From assembly GCA_021775095.1 (NCBI GenBank), contig JAJFII010000009.1, positions 143,507-207,506 on the forward strand: a stretch of DNA of 64,000 bases. The letters are read 5' to 3'. A program made the position numbers and the translations under genes. This document shows, piece after piece, positions 24,649-34,163 of the stretch. Under the pieces are notes generated by a model. The model was not told the DNA's origin. It saw only the letters and a program-made list of their open reading frames with translations, and did no database searches. Position 1 is the stretch's first letter, and every line of letters starts with the position of its first letter. Origin of the DNA: Rhodospirillales bacterium (GTDB lineage Bacteria > Pseudomonadota > Alphaproteobacteria > Rhodospirillales > Casp-alpha2).

Positions 24649-25311
24649 GTGTCGGTCCACGCCATCCAAATCGAAACCATCGAACCGGCGCCGATGACGC
24701 CCAAACAGGCGTCCATCGTCCGGGCTGCGGCAACGCTGTTTCTGGATCGCGGATTTGGGGCCGTCAGTATGGATGCCATTGCGGCGGAAGCCTCGGCATC
24801 AAAACGCACCGTTTATAGTTATTATCACAATAAACAAACCTTGTTTGCAGATGTCATGTCGATGGTTTGTATGCAGAGTGGAGGACAGCAGGGTTGTCCT
24901 CTTGTTGCCGAAAACATCATTGCGAATGAACAAATAACTGGCGTTCTGCAGCAAACCGGCGAGCATGTATTGAATATTATTTCATCGCCGCAGACCATCG
25001 AATTGTATCGGGTCGTTGTCGCGGAAGCCGGGCGATTTCCGGAACTGGGCCGCTCCTACTATGAAATGGGGCCTAAGTGGGTAATGGATCGGTTGGCGGA
25101 ATATCTCCGTGATCTGGTGGCCGGCGGCCAGGCAAATATCGAGGATCCCAATTGCGCGTCGCGCAAATTCTTCGGCATGGTTACGTTTCCAATTCAAATG
25201 GAATTGATGCTAGGTATTGAAACCGAGCTCAGCGAAAGCAGGATTACGGAAATTTCCAAGGCAGCGGCTGCGGTTTTTTGCGGTGCCTACGGGATCTCTC
25301 AAAAACAATAA
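24649..25311 (+). CDS. TetR-family regulator, divergent from the MMPL exporter
   Basis: A 220-aa regulator with a standard AcrR-type N-terminus: ASIVRAAATLFLDRGFGAVS followed by the helix-turn-helix MDAIAAEASASKRTVYSYYH (about 40-62). The C-terminal part has the TetR_C region (IELYRVVVAEAGRFPELGRS). The GTG start at 24649 has AAGGAG eight bases upstream; a TTG 21 bases earlier overlaps that site and is less likely. It probably represses the exporter operon and itself through the nested palindromes just upstream. Confidence 0.87.
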   Translation: MSVHAIQIETIEPAPMTPKQASIVRAAATLFLDRGFGAVSMDAIAAEASASKRTVYSYYHNKQTLFADVMSMVCMQSGGQQGCPLVAENIIANEQITGVLQQTGEHVLNIISSPQTIELYRVVVAEAGRFPELGRSYYEMGPKWVMDRLAEYLRDLVAGGQANIEDPNCASRKFFGMVTFPIQMELMLGIETELSESRITEISKAAAAVFCGAYGISQKQ

Positions 25312-25331
25312 TTGGGGCCGGAAAATTTCTG

Positions 25332-26339
25332 TCAATCCAACAGAAACCCCTGGCCAATCCTGTCGTCGGGCTCATGGCTAAACAGGCAAGTGCCCGTGTA
25401 GTGTGCCTTGCCCGCAACTTCGACGATGACCGCTTTGTGGGGGCCGCAAGTTGATTCCGAAAGTGCCTGAGCGGTAAATTCCGCGCCGGTGACGCTTTTA
25501 AAGATCCGGCGCTGTTGTAACCGCACCTGACCATTACGGTATTGCAGGGCAATTCGTGCGGTCACGCCAGAACCCGTCGGGCTGCGGTCGACCTGGCGGT
25601 CCGCAAAAACGCAGATATTGGCCGTCGCCTCCGTTGCCTGGGCATCTTTACCATCGGTCAGGATGGTCCCATACAAATATCCAAGGTCCTTGTCGTCGGG
25701 GTGGGAAATCTCTACCTGATCTTTAACGGCTGCGGATATCAGGCTGGCAACATCGACCAGAGCACGGACCGGAGACCCTTGAATTTCCAATCCAAACTGA
25801 TCGGCGGCAACGAACGCATAAAACGCACCGCCATAGGCAATGTCGACGTGAACCGGACCGATGTCTTTTACCGTGACGAGTTTTTGCCGGGCCAGGACGA
25901 AGGCGGGAACACTCTCGAAATGTACGTCGGCTGATTTCCCCTGGGAAACCGCCACATAAACTTTAACCAGGCCGCATGGGCATTGGATGTTGACCTGAGT
26001 GATGGGTTCGTGAGCGTCAACCAGACCTCTGTCGACGGCATAACGTCCCAGGGCAATTACCGCATGCCCACACATGGTGGAGTAACCTTCATTGTGCATA
26101 AAAAGCACTGCCAGATCAGCCTCTGGATGGTCGGGTTCGACAAGAAGAGCGCCGTACATGTCAAAGTGGCCACGCGGTTCATACATCAAGAAGTGGCGAA
26201 GATGATCCAGGTTTTCTCTGGCAAAACGCCGCCTTTCCAATAGGGTTAACCCTTGCAGCGGCGGGTAACCGGATTCGATGATACGAACCGGTTCACCGCC
26301 GGTGTGCATTTCGGTTGTATGAATGGGTGCAATGGTCAT
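25332..26339 (-). CDS. proline racemase-family enzyme, trans-3-hydroxy-L-proline dehydratase type
   Basis: A 335-aa member of the proline racemase superfamily. The first catalytic motif is MCGHAVIALGR with Cys near 93. The second motif reads DRSPTGSGVTAR, with Thr where racemases and 4-hydroxyproline epimerases have Cys. In characterised relatives the Cys/Thr pair marks trans-3-hydroxy-L-proline dehydratase, which makes 1-pyrroline-2-carboxylate. The N-terminal HTTEMHTGGEPVRII is also typical. No other hydroxyproline gene is adjacent; the downstream neighbour is a TetR gene in convergent orientation. Confidence 0.87.
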   Translation of the reverse strand: MTIAPIHTTEMHTGGEPVRIIESGYPPLQGLTLLERRRFARENLDHLRHFLMYEPRGHFDMYGALLVEPDHPEADLAVLFMHNEGYSTMCGHAVIALGRYAVDRGLVDAHEPITQVNIQCPCGLVKVYVAVSQGKSADVHFESVPAFVLARQKLVTVKDIGPVHVDIAYGGAFYAFVAADQFGLEIQGSPVRALVDVASLISAAVKDQVEISHPDDKDLGYLYGTILTDGKDAQATEATANICVFADRQVDRSPTGSGVTARIALQYRNGQVRLQQRRIFKSVTGAEFTAQALSESTCGPHKAVIVEVAGKAHYTGTCLFSHEPDDRIGQGFLLD

Positions 26340-26461
26340 GCCCTGGAGTATTCCCCTTCCTAAGGCTCGGCACCAGTGCCGAGAAGACGAAAGCTAAAAA
26401 AAATCAGATTATTTGGTCGTTACTACGAACGCCCGGGAATGCATGAACCGCTGTCCGTTAT
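26340..26461. other. short gap with an 18-bp palindrome
   Basis: CTCGGCAC-CA-GTGCCGAG at 26366-26383 is an 18-bp inverted repeat 26 bases upstream of the dehydratase start. No T-tract follows it on either strand, so it looks more like a protein-binding site for the dehydratase gene than a terminator. Confidence 0.35.
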
Positions 26462-27625
26462 CTAATCGACGTGCATTCCGCCGCTCGGCAGATCGGATAT
26501 TTTGGCAAGCAAATACTCAAGATCACCGGATTCAAACACCACAGCCGGATCGTCATATTGCGTAAGCACGAGTTCCATAAGGCGCCTGGAATATCTTTGA
26601 CGGTCCTCAGCCTCGCCGTTGTATTCCAATTCGGATGCCGCATCGAGGGCTGCAAACACGGCGGCCAATTGGGCGACCGGCATGCCGCTGGCGAGCCACA
26701 GCCGCTGCAGGCCGGTTCGGCCCGGGTCATAGATCAGCGTGTGCGCATTGATCAGGGGTATGTGTGCCAGTTCAGAAAGGGCGGATTCAAAAAATCGCAA
26801 ATCGCCCATGCACATGGCGCGAATAACCAGCGAAGAGGTTAACCGGCCATTCCGGTGGAGTTGTTTAACCAGTTTTTGAACATCTTCATCAGCAGACTCC
26901 CTGGAAAGGGTAACCGTCGCCCGTTCACGGCTGCGTAACAACAAGTCGGCCGCCGTGTCTGGCGTGAGCTCGTGGGTTTTCATCAGTTCGTCACACAGGA
27001 TCTGAGAAACCTTGGAAACCAGTTTTTCGGCGACGGAAATGGGCAAGGATGAACGGCCAATCATCGCCAACTGGACTTTTTCCACATCGCCCAGGTTATC
27101 GGCAGCTTTGTCAAAGGAAGCATGTGAAATTTGTGCGCCTTCGTTGGCAATCAGGCTGGCAACGACATTTTCATTATTTGTATCAATAAGCGCGGTCGAT
27201 ATTTGCTCAGAAACCAATGTTCGCTGCGAAATTGCAATCTGTTTTTCTTCACTGCGATGGTCGATGATTTCGAGAAGGTCTTGGTCATTCAGCACGTCGG
27301 AGAACTGCAATAGGGGCAGGGCAACCTGATCGACGTCACTGGCCAGCGCCTTGGCGATTTCATGGGAGATAGCAGGGCATTCCTGAAGGTTCTCCGACAG
27401 GGCTTTGCGGACCCGAACTTCCGCATCACTTAACATGATATGGAAAATCTCTTCGGCCAGTTTCCGTTCGCGTTCCGTAAGCTCGCCGCCGCTAAAACTC
27501 GCGGCAATTTTGGCCGCCGCTTTGACGCGTGAATCCGATGACGGGTCTGTAAGGAGTTTGGCTACGTCTTCGTTCGTCAAAGAACCTGTCATCGCAAGGG
27601 CCTTATTGGGCTTGACCTGAACCAT
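26462..27625 (-). CDS. DUF2336 family protein
   Basis: A 387-aa soluble, all-helical, Leu/Ala-rich protein with HEAT-like repeats. The DUF2336 region is recognisable by the early RVKAAAKIAASFSGGELTER, the DAEVRVRKALSENLQECPAI helix pair and the C-terminal HTLIYDPGRTGLQRLWLASG. The family is common in alphaproteobacteria and its function is unknown. No signal peptide. Monocistronic by spacing. The frame has alternative starts (ATG at residue 12); the first was kept. Confidence 0.82.
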   Translation of the reverse strand: MVQVKPNKALAMTGSLTNEDVAKLLTDPSSDSRVKAAAKIAASFSGGELTERERKLAEEIFHIMLSDAEVRVRKALSENLQECPAISHEIAKALASDVDQVALPLLQFSDVLNDQDLLEIIDHRSEEKQIAISQRTLVSEQISTALIDTNNENVVASLIANEGAQISHASFDKAADNLGDVEKVQLAMIGRSSLPISVAEKLVSKVSQILCDELMKTHELTPDTAADLLLRSRERATVTLSRESADEDVQKLVKQLHRNGRLTSSLVIRAMCMGDLRFFESALSELAHIPLINAHTLIYDPGRTGLQRLWLASGMPVAQLAAVFAALDAASELEYNGEAEDRQRYSRRLMELVLTQYDDPAVVFESGDLEYLLAKISDLPSGGMHVD

Positions 27626-27773
27626 ACGATTTTCAAGGTATGAATTTAAGTCTTTGAACCCGGCAGATGCGGGCCTGTTTGACCCGACTATACAACGATA
27701 TTGGACTTATACGAAGGAAATATCTCCGTAAAGTTGTTCGTATGTGTGAATTCTTATGAACAATGCAGAGTGT

Positions 27774-28406
27774 TCAGGGGTTCATTTGCAGCCCGTATTC
27801 GCGGCTGGCGTCTTCCAACCAGGACCACAGGTACTCGGCAAAACTTCGGTGAACATAAATATCGTAGCTTGGGAACCCGGATTTTGCGTCGATAGCTGTC
27901 TGATGCAGGGTAATATGCGACCGCGCCAGCACGGTGTTGACCACCCGCCCCGGGCTGAAGACTGTCGGGTGCAAGTCAATGGAACACCCCTTGTCGAGGA
28001 CCGACCGGGCATTGGCACCGCAAATTTGTACGACGGTCCGGCTTTCACTGACGTCGACAACGGCGCAGTGCAATTTATTTAGCGCCTGTTCCAGTTTGTC
28101 ACCGATCCGGTCATCCGTCTTCGCCGGCCCAACAACAAGCCATTCGTCGGGCCCCATCCATAGCATGTGCACGCGTTCCGGGGCTCCGGATGCGGTGCAG
28201 GCATCGGTTGGCAGCGCTATGCCGAGGGCAGTTGTTACGGCCTGTGCAAACGCCGGATCCGATGACTGGCCACGCACGGCAATTTGCGTTGTGTGCGCAC
28301 ATTCAGAAATTGAAATGCCGGCCGCCGGCAGTGCCTCGGCCATCAATGGCCGCGCCTCCAGATGCAGATGTGCCAAGGGACTTTGGCGAAGGAAAGACTT
28401 AACCAT
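27774..28406 (-). CDS. soxG: sarcosine oxidase gamma subunit
   Basis: A 210-aa SoxG with the family core PERVHMLWMGPDEWLVVGP, VVDVSESRTVVQICGANARS and VLDKGCSIDLHPTVFSPGRV, and a C-terminal helix (SFAEYLWSWLEDASREYGLQ). It belongs to the heterotetrameric sarcosine oxidase that demethylates sarcosine to glycine with transfer of the C1 unit to tetrahydrofolate; gamma is a non-catalytic folding or interface subunit. The start overlaps the alpha-subunit stop by 8 bases. Last gene of soxBDAG. Confidence 0.92.
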   Translation of the reverse strand: MVKSFLRQSPLAHLHLEARPLMAEALPAAGISISECAHTTQIAVRGQSSDPAFAQAVTTALGIALPTDACTASGAPERVHMLWMGPDEWLVVGPAKTDDRIGDKLEQALNKLHCAVVDVSESRTVVQICGANARSVLDKGCSIDLHPTVFSPGRVVNTVLARSHITLHQTAIDAKSGFPSYDIYVHRSFAEYLWSWLEDASREYGLQMNP

Positions 28407-31404
28407 TCAGACGTTCCCCTTCGGGGTCAAAGAATACGGGAGACGTAATTTCCGCAGGAATGTTCCGATCCTTCATCGGGATGTAAACCTGCTCTCCCAT
28501 ACGTGACCGGCCATCGGTAACCAGGGCCAGGGCGAAGGGCCGCTCCAGGTTGGCGGAAAAATAACTCGACGTCACATGGCCGATCATCGGAAGCGGCCGC
28601 GCGGTGCTGTTTTCCGCGACAATTTGGCCACCTTCCTCGAGCACGGTTTGTTTATCCAGCGGCAACAGACCCACGAGTTGTTTGCGGTCGGCACGCATGG
28701 AATCGTTCCGGGCAAACGACCGTCGACCCAAAAAGTCTTTCGTCTTGGATAAAATCCAGTCCATGCCCAGATCCTGGGGCATAACGGTACCGTCAGTTTC
28801 CTGGCCGACAATGATATATCCTTTTTCCGCGCGCAGGACATGCATGGTTTCTGTCCCATAGGGGGTAATGCCATATTTTTCGCCGGCATTCATCAGTTGT
28901 GTCCACAGGGCCAAGCCGTAACTGGCAGGAACGTTGACTTCGAATGAGCTCTCTCCGGTAAAACTAATTCGGAAAATCCGCGCTGCAATGCCGCCGACGG
29001 TTCCTTCGCGCAGCGCCATAAAAGGAAAAGCCTCGGCGGACAGGTCAATATCATCAGTGAATTCTGTTAACAAATCCCGGGCCCGTGGGCCACATAACGA
29101 CAGGGTTGCCCAGGCCTCGGTAACAGAATTGCAATAGACCTTGAGGTCCGGCCATTCCGTTTGTAGCCATTCCTCAAGCCAACCCAGGACAGTCGCCGCG
29201 TTGCCCGTCGTTGTCGTCATCAAAAAGTGGTTTTCACCGATCCGGGTGGTAACGCCATCATCAAAGATCATGCCGTCTTCCCTGAGCATCAACCCATAAC
29301 GGCATTTTCCAACGGCCAGTTTCGACCAGGCATTTGTATAGATTCGATTGAGAAATTCGGCCGCATCCGGGCCTTGAATGTCAATTTTTCCGAGGGTTGA
29401 CGCGTCCAGAATGGCGACGGCATTGCGGGCAGCCAGGCATTCGCGATTTACCGCATCCTGCATGGTTTCACCGGTTTGCGGGTAATACCAGGGGCGTTTC
29501 CATTGGCCGACGTCTTCCCACGTACAGCCCGACAATTCATGCCAGTGATGCATCGGTGTCATGCGGACCGGATCCGTAAGCACACCGACATTGCGTCCGG
29601 CAAAGGCACCCAGGGTCACCGGCGTGTAAGGGGGTCTGAAGGTTGTTGTTCCGACATCTCCCGGGTTTTCCACACCGAGGGCCTGGGCGAGGACGGCCAT
29701 ACCCGGAATATTTCCGGTTTTACCCTGATCCGTTGCCATGCCCAAAGTTGTATACCGTTTGGTATGTTCGTCGGTTTTGTATCCGTCCCGTGCCGCCAAT
29801 TGCACATCTGCAACGGTAACGTCGTGCTGTAGGTCCAGGAAATGTTTGCCGCGTTCACCAATCGGTTTTGTTGTCGGCAGGGCCCAAAGGATGCGCGCTG
29901 GCGTTTCGTCAATGGTTTCCGCAACGGGCAGTTTGCGGCGTGACGATTTTTTCAAACCAGCCAGGGATGCGGCCTTTTTTCCAGCCTGAAACCCCTGCTT
30001 CAAACATCCATCCAATTGAAATTCACCATTGGCGGCACCGATACATACCGATGCCTGCAGGGTCTCGCCGGCAATAAACAAACCGCGGGCCTCGTCGAAT
30101 TTGGCTTTTCCGCCTGAGTGGGAATGTAAATGTATGACCGGGTTCCAGCCGCCAGAGGAAGCGACCACATCACAGTCGATCATTCTCGGGACGCCGGTTA
30201 CCCCGTCGGCGTTGGCATTTAACGACATAACTTCAATCGATTTGATGCCGCGTCCGCCGGTCACACCGGTTACCGTCGAATTGTCGACAAGCTCAATGCC
30301 AAGGGCAAGAGCTGCGGTCGGCAGTTCGCCATCCGGTGCCGATCGGGTGTCAATAATGCAGGCGATTTTTACGCCCCCTTCAAACAGCGCAATGGCCGTT
30401 CTATAGGCATCGTCATTGTTGGTGAAGACGACAACCCGGGACCCAACCTTGACGCCATAGCGGGTCAGATAACTGCGCGCGGCATTTGCCAGCATGACAC
30501 CGGGGCGGTCGTTATCCGAGAAAATTAACGGCCGTTCCAATGCGCCGGTGGCCAGGACAACCCGTTTGGCGCGGACGTGCCAAAGACGTTGCCGTGTGTG
30601 TTCGCCACCATCCGTTAATTTGGCGGTGCGTGTTTCCAGCAAACCGGCAAAATTATGGTCGTAATAACCAAATGTTGTGGTCCGTCTGAGGATCGTGACA
30701 TCTGGATAGTCGGCGAGCTCGGTTTCTGCGGTTGTAACCCAGTCGAGGGCGGGTTTGCCGTTAATTTCGCATCTTTCGTTGAGCAGCTGGCCACCCAGTT
30801 GAGCCTGTTCATCGGCGAGGATAACGCGGGCACCGCTGCGACCTGCCGCCAGTGCTGCGGCAAGACCTGCAGGTCCGCCACCAACTATGAGAACATCGCA
30901 GTGGACATTCATTTGGTCATATTGGTCCGGATCGGCTTCCCTAGGAGAAATTCCAAGTCCGGCGGCACGGCGAATAAAGTGTTCGTAAAATTTCCATCCG
31001 GCGACCGGCCACATGAAGGTTTTGTAATAAAATCCGGCCGGCATCAAGCGGTGAAACCAGCTGTTGATCGCCATCAAATCAAAATTAGGGCCAGGCCAAC
31101 AATTGATGCTGGTTGCAGACAGACCTTCATAAAGTTCGATGCGGGTCGCCTGTTGATTGGCCAGGGTCCGGTCCCCGGTTTCCAATTGCACAAGGGCATT
31201 TGCCTCTTCCACACCGGCGGCCATAATGCCGCGGGGCCGGTGATATTTAAAACTCCGGGCAACCACCCTAATGCCATTGGCCAGGAGCGCCGAGGCCAGC
31301 GTGTCGCCCGCATAACCCTGCAACGGGTGACCGTTAAAAGTGAAATTAACCGGTTTGCTCCTGTCGATACGTCCGCCTTCGGTTAAGCGGTTTTTTTGAG
31401 CCAT
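28399..31404 (-). CDS. soxA: sarcosine oxidase alpha subunit
   Basis: A 1001-aa full-length alpha subunit. The order is: an N-terminal 2Fe-2S-ferredoxin-like segment without a cluster (FNGHPLQGYAGDTLASALLA), an NAD-binding/FAD-type Rossmann fold (VLIVGGGPAGLAAALAAGRS near 170), a middle SoxA-A3 linker, and a C-terminal aminomethyltransferase (GcvT-like) domain from about 610 that binds tetrahydrofolate (HWHELSGCTWEDVGQWKRPW near its start). It channels the methylene group from the beta-subunit flavin to folate. Its ATG overlaps the delta-subunit stop. Confidence 0.94.
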   Translation of the reverse strand: MAQKNRLTEGGRIDRSKPVNFTFNGHPLQGYAGDTLASALLANGIRVVARSFKYHRPRGIMAAGVEEANALVQLETGDRTLANQQATRIELYEGLSATSINCWPGPNFDLMAINSWFHRLMPAGFYYKTFMWPVAGWKFYEHFIRRAAGLGISPREADPDQYDQMNVHCDVLIVGGGPAGLAAALAAGRSGARVILADEQAQLGGQLLNERCEINGKPALDWVTTAETELADYPDVTILRRTTTFGYYDHNFAGLLETRTAKLTDGGEHTRQRLWHVRAKRVVLATGALERPLIFSDNDRPGVMLANAARSYLTRYGVKVGSRVVVFTNNDDAYRTAIALFEGGVKIACIIDTRSAPDGELPTAALALGIELVDNSTVTGVTGGRGIKSIEVMSLNANADGVTGVPRMIDCDVVASSGGWNPVIHLHSHSGGKAKFDEARGLFIAGETLQASVCIGAANGEFQLDGCLKQGFQAGKKAASLAGLKKSSRRKLPVAETIDETPARILWALPTTKPIGERGKHFLDLQHDVTVADVQLAARDGYKTDEHTKRYTTLGMATDQGKTGNIPGMAVLAQALGVENPGDVGTTTFRPPYTPVTLGAFAGRNVGVLTDPVRMTPMHHWHELSGCTWEDVGQWKRPWYYPQTGETMQDAVNRECLAARNAVAILDASTLGKIDIQGPDAAEFLNRIYTNAWSKLAVGKCRYGLMLREDGMIFDDGVTTRIGENHFLMTTTTGNAATVLGWLEEWLQTEWPDLKVYCNSVTEAWATLSLCGPRARDLLTEFTDDIDLSAEAFPFMALREGTVGGIAARIFRISFTGESSFEVNVPASYGLALWTQLMNAGEKYGITPYGTETMHVLRAEKGYIIVGQETDGTVMPQDLGMDWILSKTKDFLGRRSFARNDSMRADRKQLVGLLPLDKQTVLEEGGQIVAENSTARPLPMIGHVTSSYFSANLERPFALALVTDGRSRMGEQVYIPMKDRNIPAEITSPVFFDPEGERLNG

Positions 31405-31691
31405 TAGCGGGCTCCTTTTGGTGGTTTTTCACCAATTTTGTAAGAACCGAGGATCTCGTTTGTGGCGGTGTTCCTGGCCATATTAAACCAGCGGCGACAG
31501 CCTGCCAGATGAACCCATCGTTCGAGAAATACGCCCTTTGGGTTGGTCCGCATGAACAGGTATTCCGCCCAGGCTTCGTCCGACAGGGCGTCGGGGTCTT
31601 TGGGGCGTTCGATATGGGCTTCGCCGCCGTGGTGAAATTCCGTTTCTTCGCGCTTGCCGCAAAATGGGCAGGGGATGAGAAGCATGATCAA
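31404..31691 (-). CDS. soxD: sarcosine oxidase delta subunit
   Basis: A 95-aa SoxD. It contains the zinc-binding CPFCGKRE near the N-terminus, HHGGEAH, and a C-terminal WVHLAGCRRWFNMARNTATN with the last Cys ligand; the family length is about 90-100. It caps the folate side of the alpha subunit. The first ATG (31691) or the one two codons later (31685) could start translation. Six bases separate it from soxB. Confidence 0.93.
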   Translation of the reverse strand: MIMLLIPCPFCGKREETEFHHGGEAHIERPKDPDALSDEAWAEYLFMRTNPKGVFLERWVHLAGCRRWFNMARNTATNEILGSYKIGEKPPKGAR

Positions 31692-31697
31692 TATTCC

Positions 31698-32948
31698 CTA
31701 ATGAGCGACGGCTGCGGCGCCGTGTTCATCAATGAGTGCACCACTGGTAAAGCGGTCTAAATTGTAAGGGGCATTAAGCCGATGGGGCGCGTCGCGGGCA
31801 ATCGTGTGGGCAAAAGTCCATCCCGACCCTGGCGTGGCTTTAAACCCGCCGGTCCCCCAACCGCCATTGATATAGAGGCCGTCAACCGGCGTTTTCGAAA
31901 TGATCGGACTGGCGTCCGGGCAGGTGTCAACAATACCACCCCATTTCCGCATGATCCGCAAACGGCTGAAAATTGGGAACAACAGACAAACGGCAGCCAA
32001 TTGTTCTTCGACAACATGCAGGCTGCCGCGCTGGGTGTAACTGTTGTAACCATCTATTCCCGCCCCCAGGACCAACTCTCCTTTATCGGATTGGGAAACA
32101 TAACAATGAACCGCATTGGACATGACCACCGTGTTTATGATCGGTTTGACCGGTTCCGTAACCATGGCTTGCAAGGGATAACTGGTTATCGGCAATCGAA
32201 TTCCTGCCATGTTGGCCAGAACACTTGAGTGACCGGCGGTAACGAGCCCAACCTTCGGTGCGCGGATGATCCCGCGGGTCGTCTCAACCCCGGTTACCCG
32301 GCCGTTGTCGCGCAAGATACCGGTAACTTCACATTGCTGAATAATATCAACGCCCAGCGCATCGGCGGCCCGGGCGTAACCCCAGGCGACGGCGTCATGT
32401 CGGGCGACACCGCCACGGCGCTGGATCGACGCACCCAAAACCGGATAACGGATATGGGGAGAGATATTGATGATCGGGACAATTTCTTTGATTTGTGCTG
32501 GTGACAGGTATTCGGAATCAATCCCGTTCAATGCAATGGCATTGACCCGGCGCTTGAGTTCCCGCACATCGTGAAGATTGTGCGCCAGATTAAGAACACC
32601 GCGCTGGCTGAGCATGATGTTGTAGTTCAAGTCCTGGCTCAATCCCTCGTACAACTGCAGGGCTTTTTCATAGATCGCGGCACTTTCGTCCCACAGGTAA
32701 TTGGAGCGAATAATGGTAGTGTTGCGACCGGTGTTGCCACCGCCAAGCCAACCTTTTTCGACGACCGCAATATTGCTGAGACCGTGTTCTTTTGCCAGGT
32801 AATAGGCGGTCGCCAGCCCGTGACCGCCACCACCGACGATGATCGCGTCATAACTTTCCTTGGGGTCGGGGCTGCGCCAGGCTTGTTCCCAATTTTTGTG
32901 AAAATTGAGAGCGTTGCGTGCCAAGCTGAATATGGAATATTTGCTCAC
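31698..32948 (-). CDS. soxB: sarcosine oxidase beta subunit
   Basis: A 416-aa FAD-dependent oxidase subunit of the DAO family. The chosen GTG gives the standard SoxB N-terminus ([17 protein letters not shown]). The dinucleotide fold [20 protein letters not shown] follows, then [40 protein letters not shown] (region of the covalent flavin His) and [15 protein letters not shown] at the C-terminus. It oxidises sarcosine. The open frame extends to an ATG at 33044 (32 extra residues, basic and Pro/Thr-rich, unlike the family), which I consider leader rather than protein. First gene of soxBDAG. Not related to thiosulfate-oxidation SoxB. Confidence 0.92.
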   Translation of the reverse strand: MSKYSIFSLARNALNFHKNWEQAWRSPDPKESYDAIIVGGGGHGLATAYYLAKEHGLSNIAVVEKGWLGGGNTGRNTTIIRSNYLWDESAAIYEKALQLYEGLSQDLNYNIMLSQRGVLNLAHNLHDVRELKRRVNAIALNGIDSEYLSPAQIKEIVPIINISPHIRYPVLGASIQRRGGVARHDAVAWGYARAADALGVDIIQQCEVTGILRDNGRVTGVETTRGIIRAPKVGLVTAGHSSVLANMAGIRLPITSYPLQAMVTEPVKPIINTVVMSNAVHCYVSQSDKGELVLGAGIDGYNSYTQRGSLHVVEEQLAAVCLLFPIFSRLRIMRKWGGIVDTCPDASPIISKTPVDGLYINGGWGTGGFKATPGSGWTFAHTIARDAPHRLNAPYNLDRFTSGALIDEHGAAAVAH

Positions 32949-33152
32949 AGATTTCCCAACCTTTGTCCCTGCCGTGGTTTTAACTAACCGGGTTCCAATG
33001 CCAGCGTCAAGTGGGTGTGTCTGTTCCGGCGGCGACTTGCGCAAACCCGCAAGCGACGGGGGCTGATTATTGCATAGAAAATGCCGGAGGCCAGCCCTTA
33101 GGGCGGCTACATATTGGGGTGGTCGATCATAAAAATATGCCTATGATGTGTT

Positions 33153-34139
33153 ATGTGGAAACTATTCAAAATACTCTGGTTAATTCCGATTGTGGTTTTT
33201 TTTGCCACACAAAAAGTGGCAGCGCAGCAAGACCCGGGTGAGGCGCTGTTGGAATTTCCGGAAGAGACATCGGCGGCTGAACCGACGCCCCAGGAATTTA
33301 CTGACGCCATTATCGCTTACCAACAAAAAAAATACGCCGTCGCTTTGTCGCTCTGGCAAATGCTGGCGAAAGCGGACTATGGCCCGGCCCTCCATAATTT
33401 GGGTGTTGCTTATGAACATGGGCGGGGGGTTCGACCGGACCCGGCGGCGGCAGCGGCCTGGTATGGGCGGGCCGCGGAACATGACATACCGCAAGCCTTT
33501 AATAATCTCGGCAGGCTGTTTGCACGCGGACTGGGGGTTGAACAGAATTATGAAAAGGCGTTCGATTTTTTTGAAGCAGCGGCGGAACATGAATATGCAG
33601 AATCACAATTTAATTTAGGCATTGCCTATCTGCAGGGCCAAGGTGTTGATGTCGATCCGGAGGAAGCCTCTGTTTGGTTTGCTGCCGCTGCGGAGCAGGG
33701 GTATCGGGCGGCGCAATTTAACCTCGCCAGCCTTTATCTTTCCGGACAAGGCGTGCAAAAAGACGTTGCCAAAGCCGTACACTGGTTTGGCCAGGCGGCC
33801 ACCGCCGGCGACGGCTTGGCCGCGTTTCATCTTGCAATGGTTTATTATCAGGGCCAAGGCATTGGCAAAAACCTAAAAACCGCAAGACGTCATCTTTTGC
33901 AGGCGGCAGAGGCTGGCGTGCTTCTCGCCCAACATCAATTGGCCATTATGCTGGCGAAAGGTGAAGGCGGTGCGGTTGATTCAGAATCCGCGTTAACTTG
34001 GTTTTTCATCGCCGCTGCCCTGGGCAATGAGCAGGCGCAACAAAACCGCGATCTTTACGCAAAATCCCTGCCTCCCGAAGTGCGAACCCGTGCGGCCAAA
34101 CGGGCCAGGTCATTCTCACCGGTTTCATCCAAACCATAA
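33153..34139 (+). CDS. secreted Sel1-like repeat protein
   Basis: A 328-aa protein with an N-terminal signal segment (MWKLFKILWLIPIVVFFATQ, small residues to about 25), then an array of about six Sel1-like (TPR-type) repeats of 36 residues between 55 and 285, e.g. ALHNLGVAYEHGRGVRPDPA, AFNNLGRLFARGLGVEQNYE, SQFNLGIAYLQGQGVDVDPE and AQFNLASLYLSGQGVQKDVA. A basic tail follows (RTRAAKRARSF). Sel1 arrays are protein-interaction scaffolds, often in cell-envelope regulation. It is divergent from soxB and followed 24 bases later by the AsmA-like gene, probably in one transcript. Confidence 0.88.
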   Translation: MWKLFKILWLIPIVVFFATQKVAAQQDPGEALLEFPEETSAAEPTPQEFTDAIIAYQQKKYAVALSLWQMLAKADYGPALHNLGVAYEHGRGVRPDPAAAAAWYGRAAEHDIPQAFNNLGRLFARGLGVEQNYEKAFDFFEAAAEHEYAESQFNLGIAYLQGQGVDVDPEEASVWFAAAAEQGYRAAQFNLASLYLSGQGVQKDVAKAVHWFGQAATAGDGLAAFHLAMVYYQGQGIGKNLKTARRHLLQAAEAGVLLAQHQLAIMLAKGEGGAVDSESALTWFFIAAALGNEQAQQNRDLYAKSLPPEVRTRAAKRARSFSPVSSKP

Positions 34140-34163
34140 CGGCGAAAAGGAATTACCAAAACC

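Noticed and set aside
26366..26383. Rho-independent terminator
   Set aside because: The stem has no T-tract on either strand; kept only as a palindrome.
31698..32948. Thiosulfate-oxidation SoxB
   Set aside because: Same symbol, different protein; the FAD fold and the D-A-G neighbours identify sarcosine oxidase beta.
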